Assembly: GCA_002238505.1 (NCBI GenBank)
Contig: MPMM01000002.1
Span: 1 to 64,000 of the forward strand
Direction of reading: 5' to 3'
DNA: 64,000 bases
Origin: SAR202 cluster bacterium bin22
GTDB lineage: Bacteria > Chloroflexota > Dehalococcoidia > Lucifugimonadales > UBA3495
Both the position numbers and the translations under genes were made by a program. The notes under the pieces were generated by a model. That model worked only from the letters and a program-made list of their open reading frames with translations, was not told the DNA's origin and did no database searches. Positions 16,128 to 24,852 of the stretch are shown one piece after another (within the stretch, counting starts at the first letter, position 1; each line of letters starts with the position of its first letter).

Positions 16128-17225
16128 ATGCCCACCAACGGAATGGGAGTTATATCCAGAAAAGCCGGCGAGCCGGCCCTGCTGGAAGAAATAATCGTTG
16201 ACGACCCGGGCCCGGGCGAAGTGCTGGTCCGCATCCAGGCCAGCGGTGTCTGCCACACCGACCTGCACTACAAGCTGGGCAGAATCAACAACGAGTTCCC
16301 CTTCCTGCTGGGCCACGAGGGTTCCGGCATAGTGGAGGCCGTGGGCGAGGGCGTCACCGAACCCAGCGTGGGCGATTACGTGGTCCTCGCCTGGCGCGCG
16401 CCCTGCGGTTACTGCCGCTTCTGCGCCCTGGGACAGCCCAACCTCTGCTCTGCCAGCCTCAACGCCCAGCCCCGGATGACGGCAAAGAGAGATGGCGCCG
16501 TCCTCAATCCCGCCCTGGGCATCGGCACCTTCTGCACCCATACCGTGGTGGCAGCCCGCCAGGCCGTTCCCGTTCCCACCGCCTGCCCGCCGGAACAGGC
16601 CAGCCTGCTTGGCTGCGGCGTCACCACCGGCATTGGCGCGGTCCTCTACACCGCTGGCGTGCGGCGCGGCGGCACCGTGGCCGTCTATGGCTGTGGCGGC
16701 ATAGGCTCCAGCGTAATCATGGGCGCTAAACTTGCCCGCGCCTCCAGGATCATCGGCGTGGACATCGCCGAGAACAAGCTGGCCTGGGCTAAAGAGTTCG
16801 GCGCAACCGATGTGGTCAACGCCGCCGACACTGATCCGGTAGAGGCCATCAAGGAACTGACCGGCGGCAACGGCGTGGACTACTCCTTCGAGTGCGTGGG
16901 CATGCCCCAGACCTTGTTGCAGGCCCTCTGGTCCCGTGACCTGGCCGGCACCTGTGTCCTTATTGGCGTACCCGACCCCACCATGGTGGTGGACGTCCCC
17001 ATGCTCCAGTTCTTCGGCCTTGGCGGATCGTTGCGGGTAAGCTGGTACGGCGACAACCTCCCCTCCCGCGACTTCCCCCTGTTCGCCAACTACTACCTCT
17101 CCGGCGAACTGGACCTGGATCGCGTGGTGTCCGCAGTCATCGGCCTGGAGGATACCGAGTCCGCCTTCGGGGCCATGGAGCGGGGAGAAACCCTGCGGTC
17201 GGTAATCCGGATACCGGATGCGTAA
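16128..17225 (+). CDS. Zinc-dependent alcohol dehydrogenase, class III/MscR-like
   Basis: 365 residues with GGAGG before the ATG. The catalytic zinc ligands are in SGVCHTDLHY (Cys), GHEGSGIVEAVGEGV (His-Glu) and the later LLGCGVTTG (Cys). The structural zinc cysteines are in CGYCRFCALGQPNLC. A Rossmann motif, VYGCGGIGSSVIMGA, and the NAD-selecting Asp in IIGVDI follow. The closest well-known relatives are S-(hydroxymethyl)glutathione/mycothiol dehydrogenases and NDMA-dependent alcohol dehydrogenases, so a role in formaldehyde or primary-alcohol oxidation is possible. It acts in the cytosol. Confidence 0.88.
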   Translation: MPTNGMGVISRKAGEPALLEEIIVDDPGPGEVLVRIQASGVCHTDLHYKLGRINNEFPFLLGHEGSGIVEAVGEGVTEPSVGDYVVLAWRAPCGYCRFCALGQPNLCSASLNAQPRMTAKRDGAVLNPALGIGTFCTHTVVAARQAVPVPTACPPEQASLLGCGVTTGIGAVLYTAGVRRGGTVAVYGCGGIGSSVIMGAKLARASRIIGVDIAENKLAWAKEFGATDVVNAADTDPVEAIKELTGGNGVDYSFECVGMPQTLLQALWSRDLAGTCVLIGVPDPTMVVDVPMLQFFGLGGSLRVSWYGDNLPSRDFPLFANYYLSGELDLDRVVSAVIGLEDTESAFGAMERGETLRSVIRIPDA

Positions 17226-17307
17226 CGGAGGGGCCCACTCTGCACGAAATCGTCTGGCCTTCTCCCGGTAACTGTGTGGTAACATTGTTTGGACCCTAAG
17301 TCTTTAC

Positions 17308-17334
17308 GGAAACCGAGTTGATTCCTCGGTTTCC
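17308..17334 (+). terminator. Hairpin after the alcohol dehydrogenase gene
   Basis: A 10-bp stem GGAAACCGAG/CTCGGTTTCC with a 7-nt loop. There is no clear T-run, so terminator activity is uncertain. Confidence 0.45.
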
Positions 17335-17391
17335 CAACTTCGCGCTCTATGCTTGCGCATTCCGCAACCACAACACGAAGGAGGCGTGCAA

Positions 17392-18834
17392 ATGCCCGGC
17401 AACATCAAAGACCGTTATGGAATGACCCTCTCCACCAATTCTCCCGCCGCCGCTGACCTCTGGCAGGAGGGCATTGACCTCCTCCTCTCCCAGTCCTACG
17501 GCGCAGAGGAGAAGCTGCAAGAGGCCATTGACACCGACGAAGGCTTTGCCATCGCCCACGGTTGCCTCGCCTTCCTGCACATGACCCGCGCCCGCCCCGA
17601 CCAGGCCCGGGAAAGCGTCAAGCGGGGTCTGGAACTGGCCGACGGCATCACCGACCGGGAACGCCGTCACATCGAGGCAGTTAACCTTTGGGCCAACGGC
17701 AAGGGCCCCGACGCCCTGCGGCTGGTCAGGGAACACCTGGTCGAATGGCCCAGGGATTCGGTGCTGCACCGGCTCGCCCAGCGCCTCTACATGCTGGGTT
17801 GCAGCGGCGCCGGCGACCCCTCTTTCCCGCCTGCCCTCTTGGCCATGATGGACGAGGTGGCCCCCCACTGCGGCGACGACTGGGCCTTCCTGGGCCAGTA
17901 TGCCTTCGCTCACCACGAGAACGGCATCCTCGACAAGGCCCTCAGCCTGGCCGAAAAGTCCCTCGAAATGAACCCCGGCAATGCCGTGGCCGCCCACTCG
18001 GTTACCCACTCCTACTTCGAGTACGGCGATGCGGCCACCGGCGGCAACTTCCTGGGTAACTGGCTGGAGGGCTTCGACGCCCGTGCTCACTACCACACCC
18101 ACCTGTCCTGGCACCAGGCCCTGTTCGAGTTGGCGTTGGGCAGGTACGGCGAGGCGTTGCAGCTCTACGAGGACTGGATTCGCCCCACCGCCATCAACAA
18201 GAACATCTCGGGCTTGTCCGACAGCGCTTCCTTCATGTGGCGAATGACCATCTACGGCGGCGAAGCCCCTCCCAAGCCCTGGGATGAAGTCAAGGAGCAG
18301 GCGGCTCCGGCGGCCACCACCCCGGGCGCGGCCTTCCGCGATGCCCATGCCGCCCTGGCTTTCGCGGCCAGCGGCGACCGGGAACTCATGGACCAGATGA
18401 TCAACCGTCTCCGGACCAACGCTGAAAACGGCAACATCTTCGCCAAGGAAGTCATCCTGCCCCTGGCCCAGGGCATCGACGCCTTCGCCCAGCAGGACTA
18501 CAGCGCTTCGGTGGACTACCTGGAACCGGTGTTCCCCCAGCTTATCCGCATCGGTGGCAGCCACGCCCAGCGCGAAGTGTTCGAGGATACTCTGCTGGAG
18601 GCCTACCTGCGCGCCGAGCAGTTTGACAAGGCCGAAGCCATGCTTCAGGAACGCCTCGGCCGCCGCGACACCCCCAGGGACACTTTCTGGCTCGGTCGCG
18701 TTATGGCCGGCAAGGGCGAGTCCTCAACGGCCCAGGACAGCCTGTCCAAAGCAGCCGGCGTCTGGCAGGAGACGGGCGACGCCGAAACCCCGGAACTAAG
18801 AAACATCGAGCAACTCTCCGGCGCCCTGTCCTAG
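17392..18834 (+). CDS. TTC38-like tetratricopeptide repeat protein
   Basis: 480 residues from ATG 17392, with GAAGGAGG 9 nt upstream. Helical-repeat character throughout: AEEKLQEAIDTDEGFAIAHG, ARESVKRGLELADGITDRER, ALSLAEKSLEMNPGNAVAAH and HLSWHQALFELALGRYGEAL. The last stretch, with Y-H-T-H-L-S-W-H just before it, is the hallmark of the TTC38 family (bacterial and eukaryotic TPR proteins of unknown biochemical role). No signal or membrane segment. The gene stands alone, flanked by repeats. Confidence 0.8.
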   Translation: MPGNIKDRYGMTLSTNSPAAADLWQEGIDLLLSQSYGAEEKLQEAIDTDEGFAIAHGCLAFLHMTRARPDQARESVKRGLELADGITDRERRHIEAVNLWANGKGPDALRLVREHLVEWPRDSVLHRLAQRLYMLGCSGAGDPSFPPALLAMMDEVAPHCGDDWAFLGQYAFAHHENGILDKALSLAEKSLEMNPGNAVAAHSVTHSYFEYGDAATGGNFLGNWLEGFDARAHYHTHLSWHQALFELALGRYGEALQLYEDWIRPTAINKNISGLSDSASFMWRMTIYGGEAPPKPWDEVKEQAAPAATTPGAAFRDAHAALAFAASGDRELMDQMINRLRTNAENGNIFAKEVILPLAQGIDAFAQQDYSASVDYLEPVFPQLIRIGGSHAQREVFEDTLLEAYLRAEQFDKAEAMLQERLGRRDTPRDTFWLGRVMAGKGESSTAQDSLSKAAGVWQETGDAETPELRNIEQLSGALS

Positions 18835-19454
18835 CCTTCCCCACATCGGTTGCTCGCATAAGCAGCGCCAGGGACAATACGCGTCAGCGCGGTCCTTGGC
18901 GCTTTTCTGTTCGCCGTTCCAATCCGCCCAGCCGCCCCGTCCCATCAACGCTGCATTGCCCGACATCGGTAGGGGGGCACCGCCGCGCGCCCCCCGTCCC
19001 ACCACCGCTGCATGGCCCGACATCGGTAGGGCCGCACGGCCGTGCGCCCCGCGCCCTCGCGCCCCTGCGCCGCCCTGCGCCAAAAAAACGCCCACCAGAC
19101 CTTCCGACCCTTACGCCGCCGCCAACCGCAACCAACATCAAAACCAAACTCCCCCCTCTCCCTATGGGAGAGGGGCCGGGGGTGAGGGCCGCCCCACCAA
19201 ACCATGTCATCCTGAGCGAAGCCGAAGGATCCAAAATCCCTACCAAATACCATGCCCAGCCAATCGCAACCAACCCTGAAAACCAAACTCTCCCCTCGCC
19301 CTATGGGAGAGGGGCCGGGGGTGAGGGCCCCCGCCACCACATACCATGCCCAGCCAATCGCAACCAACCCTGAAAACCAAACTCTCCCCTCGCCCTATGG
19401 GAGAGGGGCCGGGGGTGAGGGCTCCCGCTCCTTCCCCCCATTTGCCCTTCACGC
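18835..19454. repeat. Composite intergenic block of palindromic repeats (copy 2)
   Basis: No gene. It holds two CATCGGTAGGG..GCGCCCC-type units (about 18960-19050) and three copies of the GAGAGGGGCCGGGGGTGAGGG hairpin (ending about 19188, 19328 and 19421). The last copies are joined to a repeated linker (CATGCCCAGCCAATCGCAAC at 19250 and again at 19345). A CATCCTGAGCGAAGCCGAAG unit lies at 19208. The order matches 5060-5190. Confidence 0.85.
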
Positions 19455-19460
19455 TATAAT
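19455..19460 (+). promoter_or_regulatory. -10 box next to pcrA start (leaderless mRNA likely)
   Basis: TATAAT at 19455-19460 ends only 9 nt before the ATG at 19470. Transcription would start at or within a few nt of the start codon, leaving no room for a ribosome site. Confidence 0.6.
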
Positions 19461-19469
19461 CTTGTGGTT

Positions 19470-21713
19470 ATGTCCACACATCCACCTGACCTCCTGGACG
19501 GCTTGAACGACGCCCAGGCCGAAGCCGTCATTACCACCGAAGGCCCCCTGCTCATTGTGGCCGGCCCTGGCAGCGGTAAAACCCGTGTCGTAACTCACCG
19601 CATCGCCTACCTGGTTCGGGAGTCCTCCGTCAGCCCCTACCGCATCGCTGCAGTCACCTTCACCAACAAGGCGGCGCGTGAGATGCGCGATCGTATCCAG
19701 GGCTTGCAGGTCCCCGATGCCGACTCCGTCTTCGCCGGCACCTTCCATGCCTTCTGTGCCCGCCTGCTGCGCCGGTATGGGGAGGGCGTGGGCCTCGATT
19801 CCAACTACACCATCTATGACGCCGATGACCAGTTGGGCCTGATTAAGCAGTCTATGCAGTTGGCCGATGTGGATGAGAAACGCAATCCTCCCCGGGCCAT
19901 CCAGGGCGTCATCTCTCGGGCCAAGAGCCTGTTGATGGACTCGGTTGGCCTGGCCAAGCGGGCTCAGATTGAAGACGATTTCCAGGCCGAAATAGCCGCC
20001 CGCGTCTATCACCACTATGAGGAACTGCTGGGCCGCAGCAACGCGGTGGACTTTGACGATCTGCTCATGCGGGCCGTTCAACTGCTGCAGGAGAACCTTG
20101 ACGTAAGGGAGGACTACCACCGTCGCTACCACTACCTGATGGTGGACGAGTTCCAGGACACCAACATTGCCCAGTACCGCCTGGCCCGCCTGTTAACCGG
20201 ACCCGACCAGAATATCTGCGTGGTGGGCGACCCCGACCAGTCAATCTACTCCTGGCGCAACGCTGATATCAGGAACATTCTCAGTTTCCAGCAGGACTAT
20301 CCCGACGCCCGGACCATTGCCCTGGAGCAGAATTACCGCTCCTCCCGCAACATCCTGGACACGGCCAGCGCCCTCATTGCCAACAACGGCATGCGTGTGG
20401 AAAAGGAACTGGTGACGGAAAAGACCGCCGGCGCCGATGTGGTGGTCCACGAGGCCTACAGTGCGGTGGAGGAAGCCGAGTTTGTAGTTAAACAGATTAA
20501 AGACCTGAAGAACCGAGAAAAGATCTCGCTAGGCGATTGCGCGGTAATGTACCGCATAAACGCCCAGTCCCGTATTTTGGAAAGAGCTTGCTCTGACCAT
20601 GACTTAAAATACCGGCTTGTGGGCGGAACCCAGTTTTACCGTAGAAGGGAAGTTCGGGACGTATTGGCATTTCTGTTTGTATTACGGAATCCTCAGGATG
20701 ACGTGAATTTGGAAAGAGCCATTAAGACTTCATCCAGAGGAATTGGCGACAAGACCCTCCAGGGCATAGTCCGTTGGTCTCTTGGCCAGCACATCACCGT
20801 TCTAGAAGGAATTAAACGAATATCTCTTGCAAAGGCAGCTGGTTTACCCTGTCCTGCTCCCCTGGCATCCCGCGCCTACACCGCCGTGTCCCGGTTCGGC
20901 GAATTGATGATTAGGATGGAGGATTTGAGGGATAAGCTGCCCATTTCGCGTCTGATAAAGGTCTTGGTGGATGAGGCAGGCTTGGAGGCTTATATTCGTA
21001 GTGTGGACACTAACCCAGAAGAGCGAATGGAGAACCTCTATGAGCTTATCGCTTCGGCCGAGGAAAAAGAAACCGGCTCGCCAGAGGATGACATGCGCGA
21101 TTTCTTGGAATATGCCTCACTTCAGTCGGATGTGGACACTTATGACGATACTGAAGATGCACTCACCCTGATAACCCTGCACCAGGCCAAGGGTCTGGAG
21201 TTCCCCGTAGTCTTCATCGTTGGTCTGGAAGAGGGTCTGCTGCCCCACAGCCGTTCCATGGACAGCAATGAAGAATTGGAGGAGGAGCGCCGGTTGTGCT
21301 ACGTGGGCATCACCCGGGCCCAGGAGCGGCTGTACCTGTTGCGGGCCTTCCAGCGCGCCATGTATGGCCGGTCGTCGTCCACCCTTCCCTCCCGGTTCCT
21401 GGACGAAATCCCACAAAAGCTGCTGACCTACGCCAGTGCCCCCGGCGCCAGAACTGTCCAGACCGTGTCCCACCGCACCAGCTTCGACCGCAGCCTGACC
21501 ACTTGGGACCGGGGCAGCAGCGTTGAGGAACCCGCCGGCCCCGAATACGTCCCCTCCGTCGGTGACCAGGTGAAACACGTGAAGTTCGGGCAGGGCGAAG
21601 TTGTCCAGTGCGAGCGGTGGGGCAGCGACTACGAGGTCTCCGTCTGCTTTGACGGGGGTGAACTTCGCCGTCTGCTGTTGAGCTTCGCCGGCCTGGAAAA
21701 GGTCCAGGGGTGA
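19470..21713 (+). CDS. pcrA: ATP-dependent DNA helicase PcrA/UvrD
   Basis: 747 residues (ATG 19470; a GTG two codons earlier is the alternative). SF1A helicase motifs in order: Q-motif LNDAQAEAV, Walker A GPGSGKT (about 33-39), GTFHAFCARLLRR, Walker B DEFQD (about 226-230), motif III GDPDQSIYSWR, motif IV QNYRSS, TLHQAKGLEFPVVF and motif VI VGITRAQERLY. The C-terminus (GDQVKHVKFGQGEVVQ...LLLSFAGLEKV) is the PcrA-type Tudor-like domain that binds RNA polymerase. It unwinds DNA 3'-5' in repair and replication restart. Bases 20480-21150 have much lower GC at third positions than the rest of the gene (see findings). Confidence 0.95.
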   Translation: MSTHPPDLLDGLNDAQAEAVITTEGPLLIVAGPGSGKTRVVTHRIAYLVRESSVSPYRIAAVTFTNKAAREMRDRIQGLQVPDADSVFAGTFHAFCARLLRRYGEGVGLDSNYTIYDADDQLGLIKQSMQLADVDEKRNPPRAIQGVISRAKSLLMDSVGLAKRAQIEDDFQAEIAARVYHHYEELLGRSNAVDFDDLLMRAVQLLQENLDVREDYHRRYHYLMVDEFQDTNIAQYRLARLLTGPDQNICVVGDPDQSIYSWRNADIRNILSFQQDYPDARTIALEQNYRSSRNILDTASALIANNGMRVEKELVTEKTAGADVVVHEAYSAVEEAEFVVKQIKDLKNREKISLGDCAVMYRINAQSRILERACSDHDLKYRLVGGTQFYRRREVRDVLAFLFVLRNPQDDVNLERAIKTSSRGIGDKTLQGIVRWSLGQHITVLEGIKRISLAKAAGLPCPAPLASRAYTAVSRFGELMIRMEDLRDKLPISRLIKVLVDEAGLEAYIRSVDTNPEERMENLYELIASAEEKETGSPEDDMRDFLEYASLQSDVDTYDDTEDALTLITLHQAKGLEFPVVFIVGLEEGLLPHSRSMDSNEELEEERRLCYVGITRAQERLYLLRAFQRAMYGRSSSTLPSRFLDEIPQKLLTYASAPGARTVQTVSHRTSFDRSLTTWDRGSSVEEPAGPEYVPSVGDQVKHVKFGQGEVVQCERWGSDYEVSVCFDGGELRRLLLSFAGLEKVQG

Positions 21714-21733
21714 GCGGCGCGCCCGGCTGACCG

Positions 21734-22372
21734 CTATTGCTCCTTACCGCTTTCCGACATCTCGGTAAACAGACGGCGCCACTCCTCATCACTCCCCTGA
21801 CCCATGTTGCCCCGGTAAATGATGAATCCCTCGGAGTCAAAGGCGATTTTGGTGGACTGAAGGGTAATGTTGAAGTCCGCCAGCATTTGGACGGAACTGG
21901 CCGCCACCGGCCAGGGGTATCCCCGACTCTCTCCGTACATGATCAGGGTGTCGACGTCCTCGACTATGCCGTAGTGGGCGCCCACCGCATAAAAGGCCAC
22001 GTCATCGGCAAACTCGGGGTAAATGTCCTTCATCCGCCGCAACTCGGCGGTACATACCGGTCAGGTTGTCGCCCAAAAATACAGAAATGTGGGCCGACCC
22101 TGTTCCAGCAGGTCTGGCAGAGCCAGGCTCTCGCCTCCTTCCAGTTCAAGTTCAAAGTATGGCGCCAAGGTGCCAATTCCGGCGTTGCCAGGCTCGGACA
22201 GTAGCGTCGGACCCTCGTGAATGTGCTGATCCAGGTGTTTCGCCTCGGAATTGGGCAAGAAGGGATTGGGAATGTCGAACAGGACAAGAGAGAGGTAGAT
22301 CACCAGCGCCGCTGCCGGGGCGGTGTATGCCAGCCCTAACAGGGCTTTGCTCTTCCAGGCTCTGCCGGTCAT
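21734..22372 (-). CDS. Membrane-anchored thioredoxin-fold selenoprotein (UPVC), copy A
   Basis: If TGA 22063-22061 is read as selenocysteine, the frame gives 212 residues from ATG 22372, which has GGGGAG 9 nt upstream (ATG 22390 is the alternative). One N-terminal membrane segment (LLGLAYTAPAAALVIYLSLV) is followed by a spacer and a redoxin domain: LAPYFELELEGGESLALPDL, RPTFLYFWATT, then U-P-V-C at about 104-107, TAELRRMKDIYPEFADDVAF and STKIAFDSEGFIIYRGNMG. U takes the first position of the CxxC thiol pair, as in UxxC redox selenoproteins. The domain would face outside the cytoplasm. Read as a stop, TGA would cut the protein just before the active site. It converges with pcrA. Confidence 0.85.
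22034..22050 (-). promoter_or_regulatory. bSECIS-like stem-loop, copy A
   Basis: It starts 10 nt after the in-frame TGA. A 6-bp stem CCGCCG/CGGCGG encloses the loop AGTTG. The loop begins 17 nt after the TGA and has G as its second base, which agrees with the published bacterial SECIS pattern. Confidence 0.75.
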
Positions 22373-22519
22373 ATCAATTGGCTCCCCCATTTCCGGGCCC
22401 GATCACTCGCCCGGGGCCTTCCGCGCCGCAGGGAGTTAGTCCAGGGCAGAACGATGAAAGAGGGGCCGGGTTGGCTGGGGGATTAGGGGGAGGCCTTCCC
22501 TGGGTTCGCTGCCGCTGGT

Positions 22520-23152
22520 CTATTGAGACTGGGATAGCTCGGTGAATATCCGATGCCACTCCTCGTTGTCTCCCTGTCCCATGCCTTCTCGATAGATAAT
22601 GGTCCCGCTGGAGTCAAATGCGATCTTGGTGGACTGAATGGTGACACCCAGTTCCGCCATCACTTCCGATGGAGCGGTGGCAACCGGCCACGGGTGCTGC
22701 CTTTCAGCCCGATACTGCTCAAGAGTCTCTAGGTCTTCTACAATTCCCGGATGGACGCCGATGGCATAGAAGTCCACATCGTCGGCGTACTGCGGGTAAA
22801 TGTCCTTCATCCGCCGCAACTCGGCGGTGCAGACCGGTCAAATCGTGGCCCAGAAGAACAGGTAGGTTGGCCTTCCCTGTTCCACCAGGCTGGCGGAGGT
22901 CACGCTCGTGCCGTCCACCAGTTCCATGGTCACGTCGGGAATCTGGTACCCGACCTGGTTGCCTGTCTCCTGCGTCTCCGGAAAGTCCGCCGCCGTCAGA
23001 ACGTACTCATCGGCAGCAGGGGTATCTGCAGTCGAAAAAGGATTAATGGACTGTCCGCTACTGGACAAATAAACAGAGGCCGCAAAGCCTGCCACCGGTA
23101 CCAATATCCCCAGCGCCAGCAAGACCTTGCCTATCCAACCGTTCTTGTTCAT
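22520..23152 (-). CDS. Membrane-anchored thioredoxin-fold selenoprotein (UPVC), copy B
   Basis: 210 residues with TGA 22840-22838 read as selenocysteine (residue 105). The N-terminus MNKNGWIGKVLLALGILVPV begins one membrane segment and an exported part follows. The redoxin domain contains VGYQIPDVTMELVDGTSVT, PTYLFFWATI, U-P-V-C (105-108), TAELRRMKDIYPQYADDVDF and STKIAFDSSGTIIYREGMG. It is a close paralogue of copy A downstream and starts at an ATG preceded by GGGGG. A TATAAT box lies at 23181-23176, between it and the terminator of the upstream gene, so it likely has its own promoter. It probably works as an extracytoplasmic reductase or peroxidase; the substrate is unknown. Confidence 0.86.
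22811..22827 (-). promoter_or_regulatory. bSECIS-like stem-loop, copy B
   Basis: Identical to copy A: stem CCGCCG/CGGCGG, loop AGTTG, 10 nt after the TGA. Confidence 0.75.
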
Positions 23153-23175
23153 TTACCCCCGCCTATAGAAACCCA

Positions 23176-23181
23176 ATTATA
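23176..23181 (-). promoter_or_regulatory. -10 box for selenoprotein gene B
   Basis: TATAAT on the minus strand, with a weak TGGAAA 17 nt upstream and the ATG about 24 nt downstream. Confidence 0.5.
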
Positions 23182-23270
23182 CATCGCCCTGCGATATATT
23201 TCCACGTGCATGAGTCTCCGAAACACCCCATCCTCCCCCGCAACTGCCAACCTGCACCGCCACCCCCACA

Positions 23271-23311
23271 AAATCAAAGACCCAGGGCAGCAAAACCAGT
23301 TGCCCTGGGTC
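23271..23311 (-). terminator. Intrinsic terminator after selenoprotein gene C
   Basis: A perfect 11-bp stem GACCCAGGGCA/TGCCCTGGGTC with an 11-nt loop, followed on the minus strand by TTTGATTTT. It separates gene C from gene B. Confidence 0.88.
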
Positions 23312-23363
23312 ATCAATTCTTGCAGGAACCCCCGGGTCCATACCCGGTCAGCGCCCCTCGGAC

Positions 23364-24422
23364 CTATTGATTGGCTAGGTCCGTAAACACCCGGTTCCAG
23401 GTGTTGGAGCTTCCACCGCCAAAGCCGTCCCGGTAGGTAATTACACCCTGGGAGTCAAAAGCTATCTTGGTGGACTGTTTGGAAACGTTCAGGGCGGACA
23501 ATGCCTGGTTTTCCTCTACTATATTGGCCACCGGCCAGGGATAACCCTGCTGCTGCCGCTGGTTCTCGAGACGGTCAAGGTTATCAAAGGACTTGGAAAC
23601 TGCTATTGCGAAAAAGTTAACCTGGTCAGCGTACTCCGGGTAGATGGACTTCATCTGCCGCAACTCGGCAGCGCACTGCCCTCAAGTGGATGAGGTAAAG
23701 AACAGGAAGGCAGGCTTGCCCGACTCCACTATGCTCGATACCGAAACCGTCGTGCCACCCACCAGTTCAAGGGTAAAGTCTGGCATCCGGTTGCCTACCT
23801 GGTTCCCTAGGTCGGGCAAAGGCTCCTGCTCCACAACCGCCGGCGCCTCGGTGGGCACGGGCGCTGCCGTAGGAGCGGGCGCGGGCACCACCACCGGTGC
23901 GGACGCAGGCTCAGCGGGCGCCGGGTCCGGAGCAGCCTCCTGTTTCGCCGGCATGGCCTCGCTCGGCGCGGAAGCAGGTTCGGTCTGCGGTTCCATGGCC
24001 TTGACCACAGGCTCCGGATGGGACTCCATGGTCTCGGTAGCCGGCTTTTCCATGGCCCTCTCAGGCATAGCCTCTACAACCGCCGGCTGTTCTCCTGGCA
24101 TCTGCTTGACCGCCGGTTGCACTATCAGCGGTTGTGTCTGCGTGTCTGGCGCAGTGGCCGGTTCTGTCTTCGCCATGCCCTCCGTCGCTGTCGCCCCAGC
24201 GGGTTGCTCTGCCGGAACGCTCTGTACCGGAGTCTCCGGCTGCGTGGCCGGCTGCGACTGGACTGCCGGACCGGGTTCGCTGGCTGGCGCTGCCGGTGCT
24301 GCCGGCTCATCAGCGGCTCCACAGGCCAGGGCCAGTACCAGCAATAACGTCGAAAGCGCCAGCGCTATCACCTTAACAGGCGGGCGCCCGGGCGACCCCA
24401 GGCGTCGCTTCAAGATTCTCAT
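23364..24422 (-). CDS. Thioredoxin-fold selenolipoprotein (UGQC), copy C
   Basis: 352 residues from ATG 24422 (a TTG 9 codons upstream is the alternative) with TGA 23684-23682 read as selenocysteine (about residue 247). A signal peptide ends LVLALAC, a probable lipid-attachment Cys. A roughly 150-residue linker rich in Pro, Ala, Glu and Gln follows, then the redoxin domain: VGNRMPDFTLELVGGTTVSV, KPAFLFFTSST, U-G-Q-C (about 247-250), AAELRQMKSIYPEYADQVNF and STKIAFDSQGVITYRDGFG. The domain would be tethered outside the membrane at the end of a flexible arm. It is a paralogue of copies A and B but carries UGQC in place of UPVC. Confidence 0.86.
23655..23671 (-). promoter_or_regulatory. bSECIS-like stem-loop, copy C, with compensatory change
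   Basis: Stem CTGCCG/CGGCAG, loop AGTTG, 10 nt after the TGA. Compared with copies A and B, the second base pair is T-A in place of C-G: both sides changed and the pairing is kept. Confidence 0.78.
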
Positions 24423-24852
24423 AGGGAATACCCCCACACAAAAATTCAAACCTTCCGTCCTTTAAAGACGTCGGTAATTTTAGCATACGATTCCGATGGG
24501 CTGTCGGATTTCAGTGATGGCCCGGAGCAATCCCGTTTTGACGTATTCGTAGATTGCAAAGGACCCTTCAACAGGAAATGAATGTCACTGTGATCTTGCT
24601 GAAACCTGTGAAATCCACGCTGAAGGCTGTTACAAGGGAACCATAACCGGATTTGTTGGGCTGTAGTTCAGATGCTTCGGCTCAGCCTGTCCTGTGTTTG
24701 CCTGGGGGCGCGGCATAACGTTTCGCCATAATGCGGCCACCCTGGGGTGGGTAGGAATGGGATACGTGCTTGCGTATCGTGGGAAGGGGAAGGGGCCCGC
24801 ACTCGAAGATGTGGGTTTTGCCACTGCCTCGGCGGGTGGTGGATGTTTAACT
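24423..24852. other. Non-coding gap between divergently placed neighbours; one promoter
   Basis: No gene seen. An extended -10 (TATGC then TAAAAT at 24482-24477, minus strand) lies about 55 nt before selenoprotein gene C. The remaining part (24530-24850) shows nothing recognisable. Confidence 0.45.

Noticed and set aside
15912-18564. Long minus-strand frames opposite the alcohol dehydrogenase and TPR genes
   Set aside because: Shadows; compositionally biased and without start signals.
21734-24422. Reading the three TGA codons as ordinary stops (pseudogenes) or as a changed genetic code
   Set aside because: Same aligned position in three paralogues, Cys at +3, conserved stem-loop, intact frame after TGA. 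Other genes here (pcrA, the 10550 gene) end in TGA, so it is a normal stop elsewhere.
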